Below are positions 1 to 7,351 of a stretch of 18,348 nt of DNA, one piece after another. The notes beneath the pieces were generated by a model. That model saw only the letters and a program-made list of their open reading frames with translations, was not told the origin of the DNA and searched no databases. The stretch is from Bacteroidales bacterium (lineage in GTDB: Bacteria > Bacteroidota > Bacteroidia > Bacteroidales > UBA10428), in assembly GCA_016935595.1 (NCBI GenBank), contig JAFGQQ010000468.1, positions 1 through 18,348 of the forward strand. The letters are read 5' to 3'. Position numbers and translations under genes: made by a program. Numbering within the stretch: position 1 is the stretch's first letter; the number at the start of each line of letters is the position of its first letter.

Positions 1-1
1 A

Positions 2-118
2 ATGAAAACCGAAATAACTACCTCCGAAAATTCTTCTTTTGAAGTAACTGTTTTAATGAATAAAATTAAAAAACACGACCAGGTTAATTTTCTATATACT
101 ATTCATAAGAATATTTAG
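2..118 (+). CDS. C-terminal tail of an unidentified protein (cut by window edge)
   Basis: An open plus-strand frame enters from the left edge and ends at TAG 116-118, giving 38 visible residues that finish in LYTIHKNI. An ATG lies at position 2, but there is nothing upstream to judge it by, so this is most likely the tail of a longer gene. The mixed hydrophobic and charged stretch with FEVTVLMNKIKKHDQVNFLYTI could be the last strand-helix-strand of a small alpha/beta regulatory domain. That is only a guess, and I do not recognise the family. It converges on the next gene, which is on the minus strand, across a 54-base gap. Confidence 0.4.
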   Translation: MKTEITTSENSSFEVTVLMNKIKKHDQVNFLYTIHKNI

Positions 119-172
119 AAGAATTATTTATTGTTTGAAAATACAATACTGCTAATTGATAACAACCGGTTT

Positions 173-721
173 TTAATTTTTAAAAAGCCTTATTCTTCGG
201 TGATTATGATATTTATGATATATATTCCTGTTTACAAACCGGATGTTTTCAATTGTATATAAAGCTTGCGGATTAAAACTTTTAATAATATTGACTACTT
301 CTGATAAGTTTTTCCGGTTTACAATAACATACAGGACACTGACTTCGCCTTCGATACCCTGGGCTTTTACAGATGTAATGCCATAACCTTTTTCTTTTAA
401 ATTTATAATTAATTCACTAGCTTCCTTTTTTGTAATAACCCTTACTAATTCGCAGCCAATAGCAAGTTTTTCTTCAAGAATCATTCCCACAAAATTACCA
501 GCAGCAAATCCTCCGGCATAAGCAATATAACAATACCAGTTATTGAGGTTTTCCATAATTTTAGTTATAGCTGTAATCCATATCATTATTTCAATAAAAC
601 CTACAACCGGGGCAATAAATTTTAAGCCTTTCGAAACAAAAATTATGCGTAAAGTGCCTAATGTAACATCGGCGATACGTGCAAAAAAAATTAACAAAGG
701 AATTACAAGTAATTCAAACAT
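173..721 (-). CDS. UPF0316-type membrane protein (DUF5698 + DUF2179)
   Basis: This 182-residue protein has three N-terminal membrane segments, at roughly residues 4-26, 34-55 and 60-80, followed by a soluble C-terminal domain. The early motif ARIADVTLGTLRIIF and the later KKEASELI...KGYGITSV...EGEVSVLYVIVNRKNL match what I know of UPF0316 proteins. In these a DUF5698 membrane domain is followed by a DUF2179 alpha/beta domain, also found at the end of YitT-type transporters, where it may bind a small ligand. The biochemical function is unknown. It starts 46 bases after the outer-membrane protein gene on the same strand, and I see no TAnnTTTG promoter in the gap. Read-through from the export operon is therefore possible, though it may simply be an unrelated neighbour. 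The C-terminus is strongly basic and His-rich (YHKYHNHRRIRLFKN). Confidence 0.8.
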   Translation of the reverse strand: MFELLVIPLLIFFARIADVTLGTLRIIFVSKGLKFIAPVVGFIEIMIWITAITKIMENLNNWYCYIAYAGGFAAGNFVGMILEEKLAIGCELVRVITKKEASELIINLKEKGYGITSVKAQGIEGEVSVLYVIVNRKNLSEVVNIIKSFNPQALYTIENIRFVNRNIYHKYHNHRRIRLFKN

Positions 722-767
722 TTAAAGTGGGTTATTATTTAATAGTATAAGATACGGTTTTATTACC

Positions 768-1937
768 TTAAAAGTTGTATTTATACCTTAAAAATCCCAG
801 GTATAAGTTATCTCTTTTTTTTCCGATTAACGTGTAATCAAATTCGCCGGTAAAATACATCCCAATTAATGAGAATGAAGATTTTTCGGATATTGAAAAA
901 TCAAAACTTGGATATAATGCAATTCCTTTTTGGTCTGGATAATACATAAAATTAATTGAACTATTTATTAAAGGGTTAATGGGATAGGATAGTCCTGTGA
1001 AGAAAGTAAACTCTGAAATAGATAATGTTTTAATATCCATATTATCATTCATAAGATCGGCAAATGTGAGGTTATATTTACCCGAATATTGGTTGTAGAA
1101 GAACTCTGTTTGTATTACCAATGAATTAGAGAACATATAATTAAGATTAATGCTTGTATAAAACAATCCCGATGTATCATTAAAATTGTCTTTTGGATAA
1201 AAATAACTTAATTCCCCACTAAACGATACATTTTTTATATGCCCCATCCAACCGCATCCTGCAACATATTCTTTAGAGTTATATAACCCGCCGATTATTT
1301 GAATATCATAATTCCACCTGCTAAACCGAAATAATCCTCCTGCTGTAATCGAAGAGTCATTTTCGTATTTTACTGCTGCTTCAATTGTTGATGTATAAGA
1401 AGGATAATATTGAACCCGGAGCGCATCGCTTCCCGGCCTTTCCGGATAATCAAAATCAAAAAACGAATATGCGTTAAAAATATCATTTGAATTAAACACA
1501 TATGTTTGTCCCCAATTAATTCGCTGTCGGCCAAGGGTAAATTCAACCTTATTGAAGTTATAATTTAAATAAAGCCTGTCAATCATTGAATTTAAAACAA
1601 ATATTTTATCCTCAATAATGTTAACAGACAAGAAGTCGTTTTTAAGTTCTTCTTTTTTCAGGTTAGCAGTGTCTACCCTAATTTGGTCTCCAATAAGAAA
1701 TTGGTTTCTTATTTGAAGAGAACCAGAAATAGTGTTAGTTGGGTACCAGTTAAAATTTAAGCGGTTATGCACAATATGGTCGAGATATTCTGAATTCATT
1801 AAGTCTAACTTCAAATAAGAAGTCATATCAGAAACATATCCAGTTAATTCAAATTTTTTTAATTCGTCCTGAGAAAATGAGTTATTCAAGAATAGGAATT
1901 CAAAAGTGAATAATAATAAAATAATTATTTTTTTCAT
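768..1937 (-). CDS. outer-membrane beta-barrel protein, DUF1302-like
   Basis: The protein has 389 residues and an N-terminal signal peptide (MKKIIILLLF..., likely cleaved near FSQ-D at residue 23). The remainder alternates hydrophobic and polar residues as in beta strands and ends in ...LGFLRYKYNF with a terminal Phe, typical of outer-membrane barrels. GRQRINWGQ (136-144) and PERPGSDALRVQYYPS (165-180) resemble the conserved core of DUF1302/alginate-export-like porins. In other bacteria such proteins often sit beside LolA-like proteins and RND or ABC exporters. It starts 49 bases after the stop of the ABC ATPase gene on the same strand and is probably the outer-membrane component of that system. 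The substrate cannot be read from the sequence. The DUF1302 link rests on motif resemblance, while the outer-membrane barrel call is firmer. Confidence 0.75.
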   Translation of the reverse strand: MKKIIILLLFTFEFLFLNNSFSQDELKKFELTGYVSDMTSYLKLDLMNSEYLDHIVHNRLNFNWYPTNTISGSLQIRNQFLIGDQIRVDTANLKKEELKNDFLSVNIIEDKIFVLNSMIDRLYLNYNFNKVEFTLGRQRINWGQTYVFNSNDIFNAYSFFDFDYPERPGSDALRVQYYPSYTSTIEAAVKYENDSSITAGGLFRFSRWNYDIQIIGGLYNSKEYVAGCGWMGHIKNVSFSGELSYFYPKDNFNDTSGLFYTSINLNYMFSNSLVIQTEFFYNQYSGKYNLTFADLMNDNMDIKTLSISEFTFFTGLSYPINPLINSSINFMYYPDQKGIALYPSFDFSISEKSSFSLIGMYFTGEFDYTLIGKKRDNLYLGFLRYKYNF

Positions 1938-1986
1938 AAATAATTAATTAACAATGATTATTTAAAGTATATATTGAATAAAAAAA

Positions 1987-2676
1987 TTATTCCTCTTTCA
2001 TTTTATCCGATTCGACTTTCCCGTCAACAAGTGTAATTACACGCCTTGCTTTGTTCATTACCCTTGAGTCGTGTGTTGAAAAAATGAAGGTTATATTTTC
2101 CTCTTTATTAAGTTTTTCCATTATGTTAAGTAATGTTTCAGTCGATTTTGAATCGAGGTTCGCTGTAGGCTCATCGGCCAAAATAAATTTCGGTTTTGAA
2201 GCCAATGCCCTAGCTACTGCAACTCTTTGTTGCTGCCCGCCTGACATTTTTGCCGGGCGGCTGTCTAAGCGGTCACCCAGGCCAACTGCTTCTAACAATT
2301 CTTTTGTGCGTGTATTTCTATCGTCTTTGTTACGGCCTTGCAAATGCATTATAAACTCAACATTTTCTTCTGCTGTTAATACCGGAATTAAATTATAAGC
2401 CTGAAATACAAATCCGATATTATGTAACCTGAAATCCGTGAGTTTTGAACCTTTAAGATCTGCAATATTTGTATTATCTACAATAATACTTCCTGATGTG
2501 GGGTCGTCAAGACCGCCAATCATATTAAGCAAGGTAGTTTTACCAGAGCCCGACGGGCCAACAATTGCTGCAAATTCCCCTTCTTTAAAGGATAAATTTA
2601 TATTATTTACTGCCATTACTTTAAACTCGGAGTCGTTGTAAATTTTAGTAAGGTTTTTAATTTCAATAGTATTCAT
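1987..2676 (-). CDS. ABC transporter ATP-binding protein, LolD/MacB type
   Basis: This 229-residue cytoplasmic ATPase has all the motifs expected for activity: Walker A GPSGSGKTT (40-48), Q-loop Gln92 in FVFQAYNLIPVLTAEENV, signature SGGQQQR (145-151), Walker B ILADEP (165-170) and the switch His202 in STHD. The sequence NLIPVLTAEENVEF and the length fit the MacB/LolD/FtsE group, which drives FtsX-type permeases by mechanotransmission rather than ordinary channel transport. It lies 23 bases downstream of one FtsX permease gene and two genes after another, consistent with an ATPase dimer on a heterodimeric permease pair as in LolCDE. It is not called LolD itself, because a housekeeping LolCDE cannot be told from a paralogue here and the neighbours suggest a specialised system. 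Confidence 0.92.
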   Translation of the reverse strand: MNTIEIKNLTKIYNDSEFKVMAVNNINLSFKEGEFAAIVGPSGSGKTTLLNMIGGLDDPTSGSIIVDNTNIADLKGSKLTDFRLHNIGFVFQAYNLIPVLTAEENVEFIMHLQGRNKDDRNTRTKELLEAVGLGDRLDSRPAKMSGGQQQRVAVARALASKPKFILADEPTANLDSKSTETLLNIMEKLNKEENITFIFSTHDSRVMNKARRVITLVDGKVESDKMKEE

Positions 2677-2699
2677 AATTGCTCTTTTTAAATTGTTAA

Positions 2700-4124
2700 T
2701 TATTCTATACGTAATGCTTCAACCGGGTTAAGCTTTAACGCTTTCCGGGCAGGGATAATGGATGCTAATATTCCGATTATTGTTACCATTATGGTTATAC
2801 CAATAAAGAAATTGAATTCAATAGTAGGATATATTTTTGATGCCCAGCCAATGGCTTCGAACCCTTCCTGAACCGATGAAAAATCGAGTCCGGTTTTTCC
2901 GGTAATTAAAATAACCAAATAGCCTAAAATCATTCCGATAAATGTTCCTGTCAGGGTTAAGAATACCGTTTCAAGCATAATCATGCGGAATACCCTTTTT
3001 TTATTCATGCCAACAGCCATTAGCATTCCGATTTCTTTAATCCGCTCAAGAATTGCCATTAGCATAGTATTTATAATACCAAATGCAAGTGCAAAGAATA
3101 TAACCCCCATTATTATATAATAATACAAAACCATAAAATCTTCCATCATACCGGCATCAGGTGCTAATTCTTTCCAGGTCATAATGTTGGCTTCAGGAAA
3201 ACGTGAAACAAGTTTTTCTTTATAAGACTTAAGGGTTTCATCACCGTCGTTTAATATAACATTAATTTCATGGTATTGCTCAGGGCCAAGTCCTGAAATA
3301 GGGAGCAGTTCATTGTAGTTTACAAAAGCATTCATCTGGTCAAATACGGTATTTGTTGTTTTATAAACTCCGCAAACCCTGAAAGGATATTGCACCTGTT
3401 TTCCGTCTATTCCAACAAAGCTTAAAACAATTCTTTTTCTGAGGTTATATTGCTTTGAGTAGCTTTTAATGAGGGAATACTGAACCATTTCTTTTTCTGA
3501 TAAAAGATTGCCAACCTCTGTTTTAAATTTTTTCTCAGTACGATAAATCCGGCCTTTCAGCGGGGATAATTTATCGGCCAGGTTTTTTTTCATTCCTGAT
3601 TTTAATAAACTGTCAATTACTACATCGGTAATCATATAATTTTTTAGCATTAACTGTTCGGCAGTTTTATCGCTAATCAATATTTGTTTTTTACCTACTT
3701 CTGATAAATAATTGCCCCCGCCTTCGACAATAAATTTATAAAGGTTTCTAACTTCTTTTTCTTGTTCGGGTTGAATTCCTTTGATAATTATTCCGGAATT
3801 TCCCCAAGGTGTTTGCGCCATGCACATCAGGTTAATACTTTGTGAAGATTCTTTCACTTCAGGAGAATTCTTCAGAAATTCCTTTATTTCATTATAGTCA
3901 TTTACCGTATATTTAATTTCCTCATTGTCAAGATAGCGGGGATTTCTGATTTTTATATGGGACACTTCAGTATATATTACTGAGCGGATTCGCTGATCAA
4001 GCCAGCCTTTCATTAAACCGGAAGTAAACACTCCGGCAACGGTTCCAATTATAATGGCACAAATGACAATTAGACTTCGTGTTTTATTGCGCCATACATT
4101 TTTCCAGGATAAGTTCCAGATCAT
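2700..4124 (-). CDS. FtsX/LolC-type ABC permease (subunit B)
   Basis: The protein has 474 residues. Topology is one membrane helix at about 17-37, a large periplasmic domain, then three helices at about 331-357, 380-407 and 437-457, the standard FtsX/MacB plan. The start WNLSWKNVWRNKTRSLIV and the end IIPARKALKLNPVEALRIE are classic. VSHIKIRNPRYL (55-65) resembles the LolC/E segment after helix 1. About 65 mostly helical, charged residues (162-226) interrupt the periplasmic domain just after KTAEQLMLK, where family members normally go straight into the next strand. Its partner, encoded upstream, has a similar-sized insert in a different place. The two probably form a heterodimer powered by the ATPase encoded 23 bases downstream, extracting a cargo from the outer leaflet of the inner membrane. 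The cargo is unknown. Confidence 0.9.
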   Translation of the reverse strand: MIWNLSWKNVWRNKTRSLIVICAIIIGTVAGVFTSGLMKGWLDQRIRSVIYTEVSHIKIRNPRYLDNEEIKYTVNDYNEIKEFLKNSPEVKESSQSINLMCMAQTPWGNSGIIIKGIQPEQEKEVRNLYKFIVEGGGNYLSEVGKKQILISDKTAEQLMLKNYMITDVVIDSLLKSGMKKNLADKLSPLKGRIYRTEKKFKTEVGNLLSEKEMVQYSLIKSYSKQYNLRKRIVLSFVGIDGKQVQYPFRVCGVYKTTNTVFDQMNAFVNYNELLPISGLGPEQYHEINVILNDGDETLKSYKEKLVSRFPEANIMTWKELAPDAGMMEDFMVLYYYIIMGVIFFALAFGIINTMLMAILERIKEIGMLMAVGMNKKRVFRMIMLETVFLTLTGTFIGMILGYLVILITGKTGLDFSSVQEGFEAIGWASKIYPTIEFNFFIGITIMVTIIGILASIIPARKALKLNPVEALRIE

Positions 4125-4184
4125 AGTATATAGTATTTAATTTGAAAATTTATTTTGTTCATCGATTTAAACCAAAAAGTAATT

Positions 4185-5600
4185 TTATGCATGTAATGCA
4201 TTTGCCACCTTCATTTTACGAATTCTTTGAAAAGGTATATAACAAACTATAAGTACCATTGCTATTACAATCCATGCCTGGTTGTAAAAATAGTTATCAA
4301 ACCATTCCATTGGCATTATGGGATCCCATCCATAATCCTCCATCATTTTTGCCATTTCTCCGGTTAACCGAATCGGAAAATAATAACCTAACAAAATTAC
4401 AGGGGCGCTCGCAAGCAAACCTGATATAATGCTGATTAATCCTATTATCAGCATTTCAAAAATCAAGATAATGGTAAGCTTAATTTTTGACATGCCTATG
4501 GCTATTAACACCCCGAACTCACGTTTTCTTTCGGCAACCATCATTATGATTGTTCCAAATATTCCAAAAAACACAATCAGATATAGAATGCCAATCATTA
4601 TCTGGCCGCTTACACTATCGCCCTGGATTTGTTGTAATAGCACAGGATTAATCTCTTCCCAGTTTTTAACCGAATAATTATTATTGTTTATAAGATTTTG
4701 CAATTGCTTTTGAATTGAAAGCATATTATCAGGGTTTACAAGGTTAATCGATAAATATGAAATCATACCAGGCATCCCGAAATATTCCTGCGCACGTGGC
4801 AATGCCATATATACCAGTTTATTGTCGAGGTCGGGAGAGGGAACTTTTATAATGCCCCTTACCGGGAATAATCCTGCAGCACTTGCCCCGTGATATCCTT
4901 GCCCCATTAATACAAGTGTGTCGCCCACATTAATTTTTAAATATTTTGATAAACGGTCTGTTATTAAAACCCCATCATCATTATCATGTAAATAATTCCC
5001 ATTAAAGCGGGTTTCTTTTTCAATAATACTAATAATTTCTGCGTCCTCCTTTTCATCCAGGTTCATAGCTTGTTGTATTGCCTTAATTGATTTAAAGGAT
5101 GAATTAGTATAGTCACTTAAAAGCTTTAATTGTTTGTTTGATAAATGGTTACTGCTTTTAATTTTATCTATTGATTCAGGTGAAAAACGATAATGTATCA
5201 GGTGATGTTCGGGATTTGATGCTGTTTTTTCTTTTTCAGGGTCAATTCCTATTACAATTATGCCTTTCGACTGCTCCTCAAAAGAGGCAAAGGAGAAATT
5301 GGTTATCTGGGGAACAGTTGATTTTATTCCATTAACTGAATTAATTTGTTTTATTAAATCTTCATTATAGTCAAGCGAAAAATCTATAGAAGGCTCATCA
5401 AAGTATTTTGGGTTTTGCACCTGCAGGTATCCGGAGAAGGATTCGATAGATAACTTTATCATATGACTATATGTCCCAAGCTGGAAACTGCGCATAATAG
5501 CGGCAAAGAATACAGCAAAAAAAATTGATGCAACAGTAATCAAAGTCCGGCGTTTATTACGCCATAAATTTCGCCAGGCAAGTTTGAGGTAATTTTTCAT
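4185..5600 (-). CDS. FtsX/LolC-type ABC permease (subunit A)
   Basis: The protein has 471 residues with the same plan as its partner: helix 1 at about 20-38, a periplasmic domain, then helices at about 331-355, 374-407 and 439-456. The N-terminus LAWRNLWRNKRRTLITVAS and the loop after helix 2, AERKREFGVLIAIGMSKIKL, are typical of FtsX permeases. DRLSKYLKINVGDTLVLMGQG (215-235) is the usual strand motif of LolC/E-like periplasmic domains. A charged helical insert of about 65 residues (137-205) lies before that motif. The final segment ends PFQRIRKMKVANALHA, without the usual PARKA...P...ALR form. A second long loop (408-438, rich in Met, Trp and Asp) separates the last two helices. The gene sits 60 bases upstream of the partner permease gene. 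Upstream is a truncated foreign gene and a small repeat, which may weaken read-through from the LolA-like gene. Confidence 0.9.
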   Translation of the reverse strand: MKNYLKLAWRNLWRNKRRTLITVASIFFAVFFAAIMRSFQLGTYSHMIKLSIESFSGYLQVQNPKYFDEPSIDFSLDYNEDLIKQINSVNGIKSTVPQITNFSFASFEEQSKGIIVIGIDPEKEKTASNPEHHLIHYRFSPESIDKIKSSNHLSNKQLKLLSDYTNSSFKSIKAIQQAMNLDEKEDAEIISIIEKETRFNGNYLHDNDDGVLITDRLSKYLKINVGDTLVLMGQGYHGASAAGLFPVRGIIKVPSPDLDNKLVYMALPRAQEYFGMPGMISYLSINLVNPDNMLSIQKQLQNLINNNNYSVKNWEEINPVLLQQIQGDSVSGQIMIGILYLIVFFGIFGTIIMMVAERKREFGVLIAIGMSKIKLTIILIFEMLIIGLISIISGLLASAPVILLGYYFPIRLTGEMAKMMEDYGWDPIMPMEWFDNYFYNQAWIVIAMVLIVCYIPFQRIRKMKVANALHA

Positions 5601-5632
5601 TGGTATATGCTATTAAAATTTATTAAACTTAA

Positions 5633-5667
5633 AATGTATAATGAATAATTAACAAAGTACAATTGAC
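5633..5667. repeat. degenerate heptamer tandem repeat (5 units)
   Basis: Five consecutive seven-base units, AATGTAT, AATGAAT, AATTAAC, AAAGTAC and AATTGAC, follow a loose AAtnnay pattern. This resembles the short heptameric tandem repeats known from cyanobacteria, and I recall similar runs beside four-helix-bundle genes in Bacteroidota. The last unit ends on the first base of the stop codon (read on the minus strand) of the truncated gene next to it, exactly where its protein similarity stops. With high AT content, a chance origin cannot be excluded. Confidence 0.45.
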
Positions 5668-5855
5668 TATATAAAGTCCTTATTAAACTGTGCATTATTG
5701 ACTTTTTCAGCATTAGCTCCTATTGAATTCCTTCTTCTTAATAATTGCTTTGAAAGCTCGTATTCTTTCTGTTCAGATCGGATATAATGATTAAATTTTG
5801 TAATTTTTAAGGCAAAATTGTTGGTCTTATTAAGAATTAAATTAGCCTTTCTCAT
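5667..5855 (-). pseudogene. truncated four-helix-bundle protein (23S IVS/S23 family) remnant
   Basis: The 62-residue frame reads as the N-terminal half of the four-helix-bundle family first named for the protein encoded in 23S rRNA intervening sequences. LILNKTNNFALKITKFNHYI, then ELSKQLLRRRNSIGAN and the ending NNAQFNKDFI, line up with the family core (KSxxFAxxIxxLYxxL...LSKQLLRSGTSIGANxxEAxxAQSKxDFI). Complete members have roughly 115-120 residues and continue with a third and fourth helix. Here a TAG follows DFI, and the bases beyond it encode only a few unrelated residues before another stop. The break coincides with the heptamer repeat. It is inserted between the LolA-like gene and the permease gene, where it has no obvious role. 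It may be a dead insertion or a short product. Family recognition is confident and loss of function is inferred. Confidence 0.7.
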
Positions 5856-5891
5856 TTTATACTTTTTTTATTAATTATCCATTAAAGAGCC

Positions 5892-6665
5892 CTATCGGAT
5901 TTTTTTCATGTTTTGTTGTGAAAAAAAGCTTTCTTCAATAGGGGCATTGAATTTAAGGTTTTTCATTTTTACAATAGTTTTGTTGCCGGGTTCATCGGCT
6001 GGAAGAATTTCCATTGTAGAAGGCAGTTTTCTTCCATCAAATAACTGAATATCATAGGCATTTAGTGTCCTGACCAGATAGTCGTCTTCATCATAATATT
6101 CGGCTTTAAGTTGTAAAAACTCATCTTTGGATATCCATGTAATTATTTTTCCCCATACAATAGCAACACCTTCTTTTGGTATGAGCTCAATTTTATAGCA
6201 TAAATAGTTGCCGGATATTTCTTCACCTAACAGTGTTGCTTTGTAATCATCGGCAATAGACGATTCCCTTAAAATATCATCATTGGAATAGTCTGATCCC
6301 ATCCATCCCTGCGACATCATTGATGGCGGGAGTTTAATCATTCTTGAAATAGTGGGGTTCCATGTCCAAAGTTCATTGTATCGCTTTAAAAATGACTGGC
6401 CTTTGTCCTTTGCCGGAGCTGTGATTACCGATAGCGAAAAGTCATCGCCTTTTGACCATGATTTAAGACTTATTGAACGCTCCCATGTGGGGCGTTTAAT
6501 AATTACTTCCATTTCGCCTTCACTTGTAAGTTCTCCCCTGAACTTGTCTTCGGCTTTTTTTATTATTTCTTCTGCTGTTAAAATATTTTGGGAGAAAACA
6601 GGGGTTGTTATCCCAAAAATGATAAAAACAAGTAATAATTTAACGGTCAATTTTTTTGTTTCCAT
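5892..6665 (-). CDS. periplasmic LolA-like outer-membrane lipoprotein-sorting protein
   Basis: The protein has 257 residues with a signal peptide (hydrophobic core LLLVFIIFGITTPVFS, predicted cleavage before Q26). The mature part begins LTAEEIIKKAEDKFRG and continues with repeated beta strands. MGSDYSNDD (122-130) after KLPPSMMSQGW and the strand ITWISKDEFLQLKAEYYDEDD are hallmarks of the LolA-like family annotated as outer membrane lipoprotein-sorting protein. These proteins fold as a half-barrel that carries a hydrophobic cargo across the periplasm. The usual partners are an RND/MMPL or FtsX-type exporter and a DUF1302 barrel, and here such permeases and a barrel follow on the same strand. 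It starts 11 bases after the TetR gene, so the two are almost certainly co-transcribed. There is no lipobox, so it is soluble rather than lipid-anchored. Confidence 0.88.
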   Translation of the reverse strand: METKKLTVKLLLVFIIFGITTPVFSQNILTAEEIIKKAEDKFRGELTSEGEMEVIIKRPTWERSISLKSWSKGDDFSLSVITAPAKDKGQSFLKRYNELWTWNPTISRMIKLPPSMMSQGWMGSDYSNDDILRESSIADDYKATLLGEEISGNYLCYKIELIPKEGVAIVWGKIITWISKDEFLQLKAEYYDEDDYLVRTLNAYDIQLFDGRKLPSTMEILPADEPGNKTIVKMKNLKFNAPIEESFFSQQNMKKIR

Positions 6666-6676
6666 AATTATGATAT

Positions 6677-7252
6677 TTAAGTATACATTTGAATTATTTT
6701 ATTTTCTATTTTTTCTATCGGAAAAGCATCCGGTGCGAAAACATATGTCATCGAAGCGCCTTTCAGTAGCGAAAGAAACACTAACATTTCTTCTTCATAT
6801 TTATCGCCGTATTTTTTTTGAAAATATCCTAATAAAGTCTGCATCATTTTTGGGGAGATGGCCTGTGTTTCCTTGGCCATTATTTCCATTACGCCGGGTT
6901 GTAAAGTAATAGCATAAAACAGCTTCCAAAAGTGAATTTTCGCTTTCAGCACTTTCGATGTTTCTTTTATATAAAAAATAAACTCCTCTTTAGTTAAAAT
7001 ACCGTCAGAGTTTGGGTCAAAACTTTTATAAATATCATATACACCGTCTTTAATAATTTCTTTTATTAATTCCTCTTTGCTTTCAAAATAGTTATACATT
7101 AATCCTTTTGAAATGCCTGCTTTTTTGGCAATTTCACTAATGGTAGTCTGGTGGCACCCTTCATTGGCAAATAATTCAAGCGCAACATCTTTAATCAGCT
7201 GGCGCTTATTTTCACGTATTTCTTCAAATTGTTGAGGTGTTCTTGGCGACAT
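6677..7252 (-). CDS. TetR-family regulator with an EF-hand-like loop
   Basis: This 191-residue cytoplasmic repressor-type protein has a TetR helix-turn-helix at about 18-62, with ISEIAKKAGISKGLMYNYFESKEELIKEII carrying the typical AGISKGLxYxYFxSKEEL core. The remaining two thirds is the all-helical ligand and dimer domain. Its first part contains D79-P-N81-S-D83-G-I-L-T87-K-E-E90-F, a canonical 12-residue EF-hand calcium loop flanked by helices. As the first gene after the predicted promoter at 7349-7378, with inverted repeats between promoter and start, it probably represses itself and the downstream export genes. The start ATG is supported by MSPRTPQQFEEIRENKRQLI preceding the HTH, a usual length for the family. 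Effector and regulon are unknown, and calcium binding is inference from the loop. Confidence 0.93.
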   Translation of the reverse strand: MSPRTPQQFEEIRENKRQLIKDVALELFANEGCHQTTISEIAKKAGISKGLMYNYFESKEELIKEIIKDGVYDIYKSFDPNSDGILTKEEFIFYIKETSKVLKAKIHFWKLFYAITLQPGVMEIMAKETQAISPKMMQTLLGYFQKKYGDKYEEEMLVFLSLLKGASMTYVFAPDAFPIEKIENKIIQMYT

Positions 7253-7280
7253 ATATGTAAATATTAATTTATAGCATTTT

Positions 7281-7298
7281 TGACTGACTATACAGTCA
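7281..7298. promoter_or_regulatory. inverted repeat, possible TetR operator (site 2)
   Basis: TGACTG-ACTATA-CAGTCA is a perfect 6-base inverted repeat with a 6-base spacer in the leader between the predicted promoter and the TetR start codon. Its left part, TGACTGAC, matches TGACCGAC of the site at 7332-7351 (read on the minus strand) with a single C/T difference. That supports both being sites for one dimeric protein, most simply the adjacent TetR regulator. Confidence 0.5.
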
Positions 7299-7316
7299 TA
7301 AAATTTGTTTTTTAAA

Positions 7317-7351
7317 ACCGTTCATTATTTTTTGATTGAACGGTCGGTCAA
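7317..7351. promoter_or_regulatory. overlapping inverted repeats, likely TetR operator (site 1)
   Basis: Two symmetric patterns overlap here. The first is ACCGTTCA (7317-7324) and TGAACGGT (7337-7344), a perfect 8-base inverted repeat with a 12-base spacer. The second is an imperfect palindrome at 7332-7351, read on the minus strand as TTGACCGACCGTTCAATCAA. TGACCGACCGTTCA looks like many TetR operators. The block begins within the last bases of the -7 element (7349-7356), so a bound dimer would cover the start of transcription. The long inverted repeat could alternatively fold as a weak hairpin ending transcripts of the kinase gene, but its loop is AT-rich. Confidence 0.6.

Noticed and set aside
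119..172. Shared terminator between the first two converging genes
   Set aside because: The gap is AT-rich with only a short AACCGGTT palindrome and T/A runs; no stem longer than that was found.
1987..5600. Antimicrobial-peptide (BceAB) or MacB resistance transporter
   Set aside because: BceB has ten membrane helices, and MacB fuses ATPase and permease. Here there are two separate four-helix permeases and a LolA-like protein, closer to LolCDE.
5667..5855. Diversity-generating retroelement (avd-like protein)
   Set aside because: The fold family fits, but there is no reverse transcriptase gene, no template/variable repeat pair, and the gene is cut short.
7317..7344. Rho-independent terminator for the sensor kinase gene
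   Set aside because: The 8-base stem has a 12-base AT-rich loop and no clean T-run follows on the minus strand. Its match to TetR-like operators and placement at the -7 element favour an operator.
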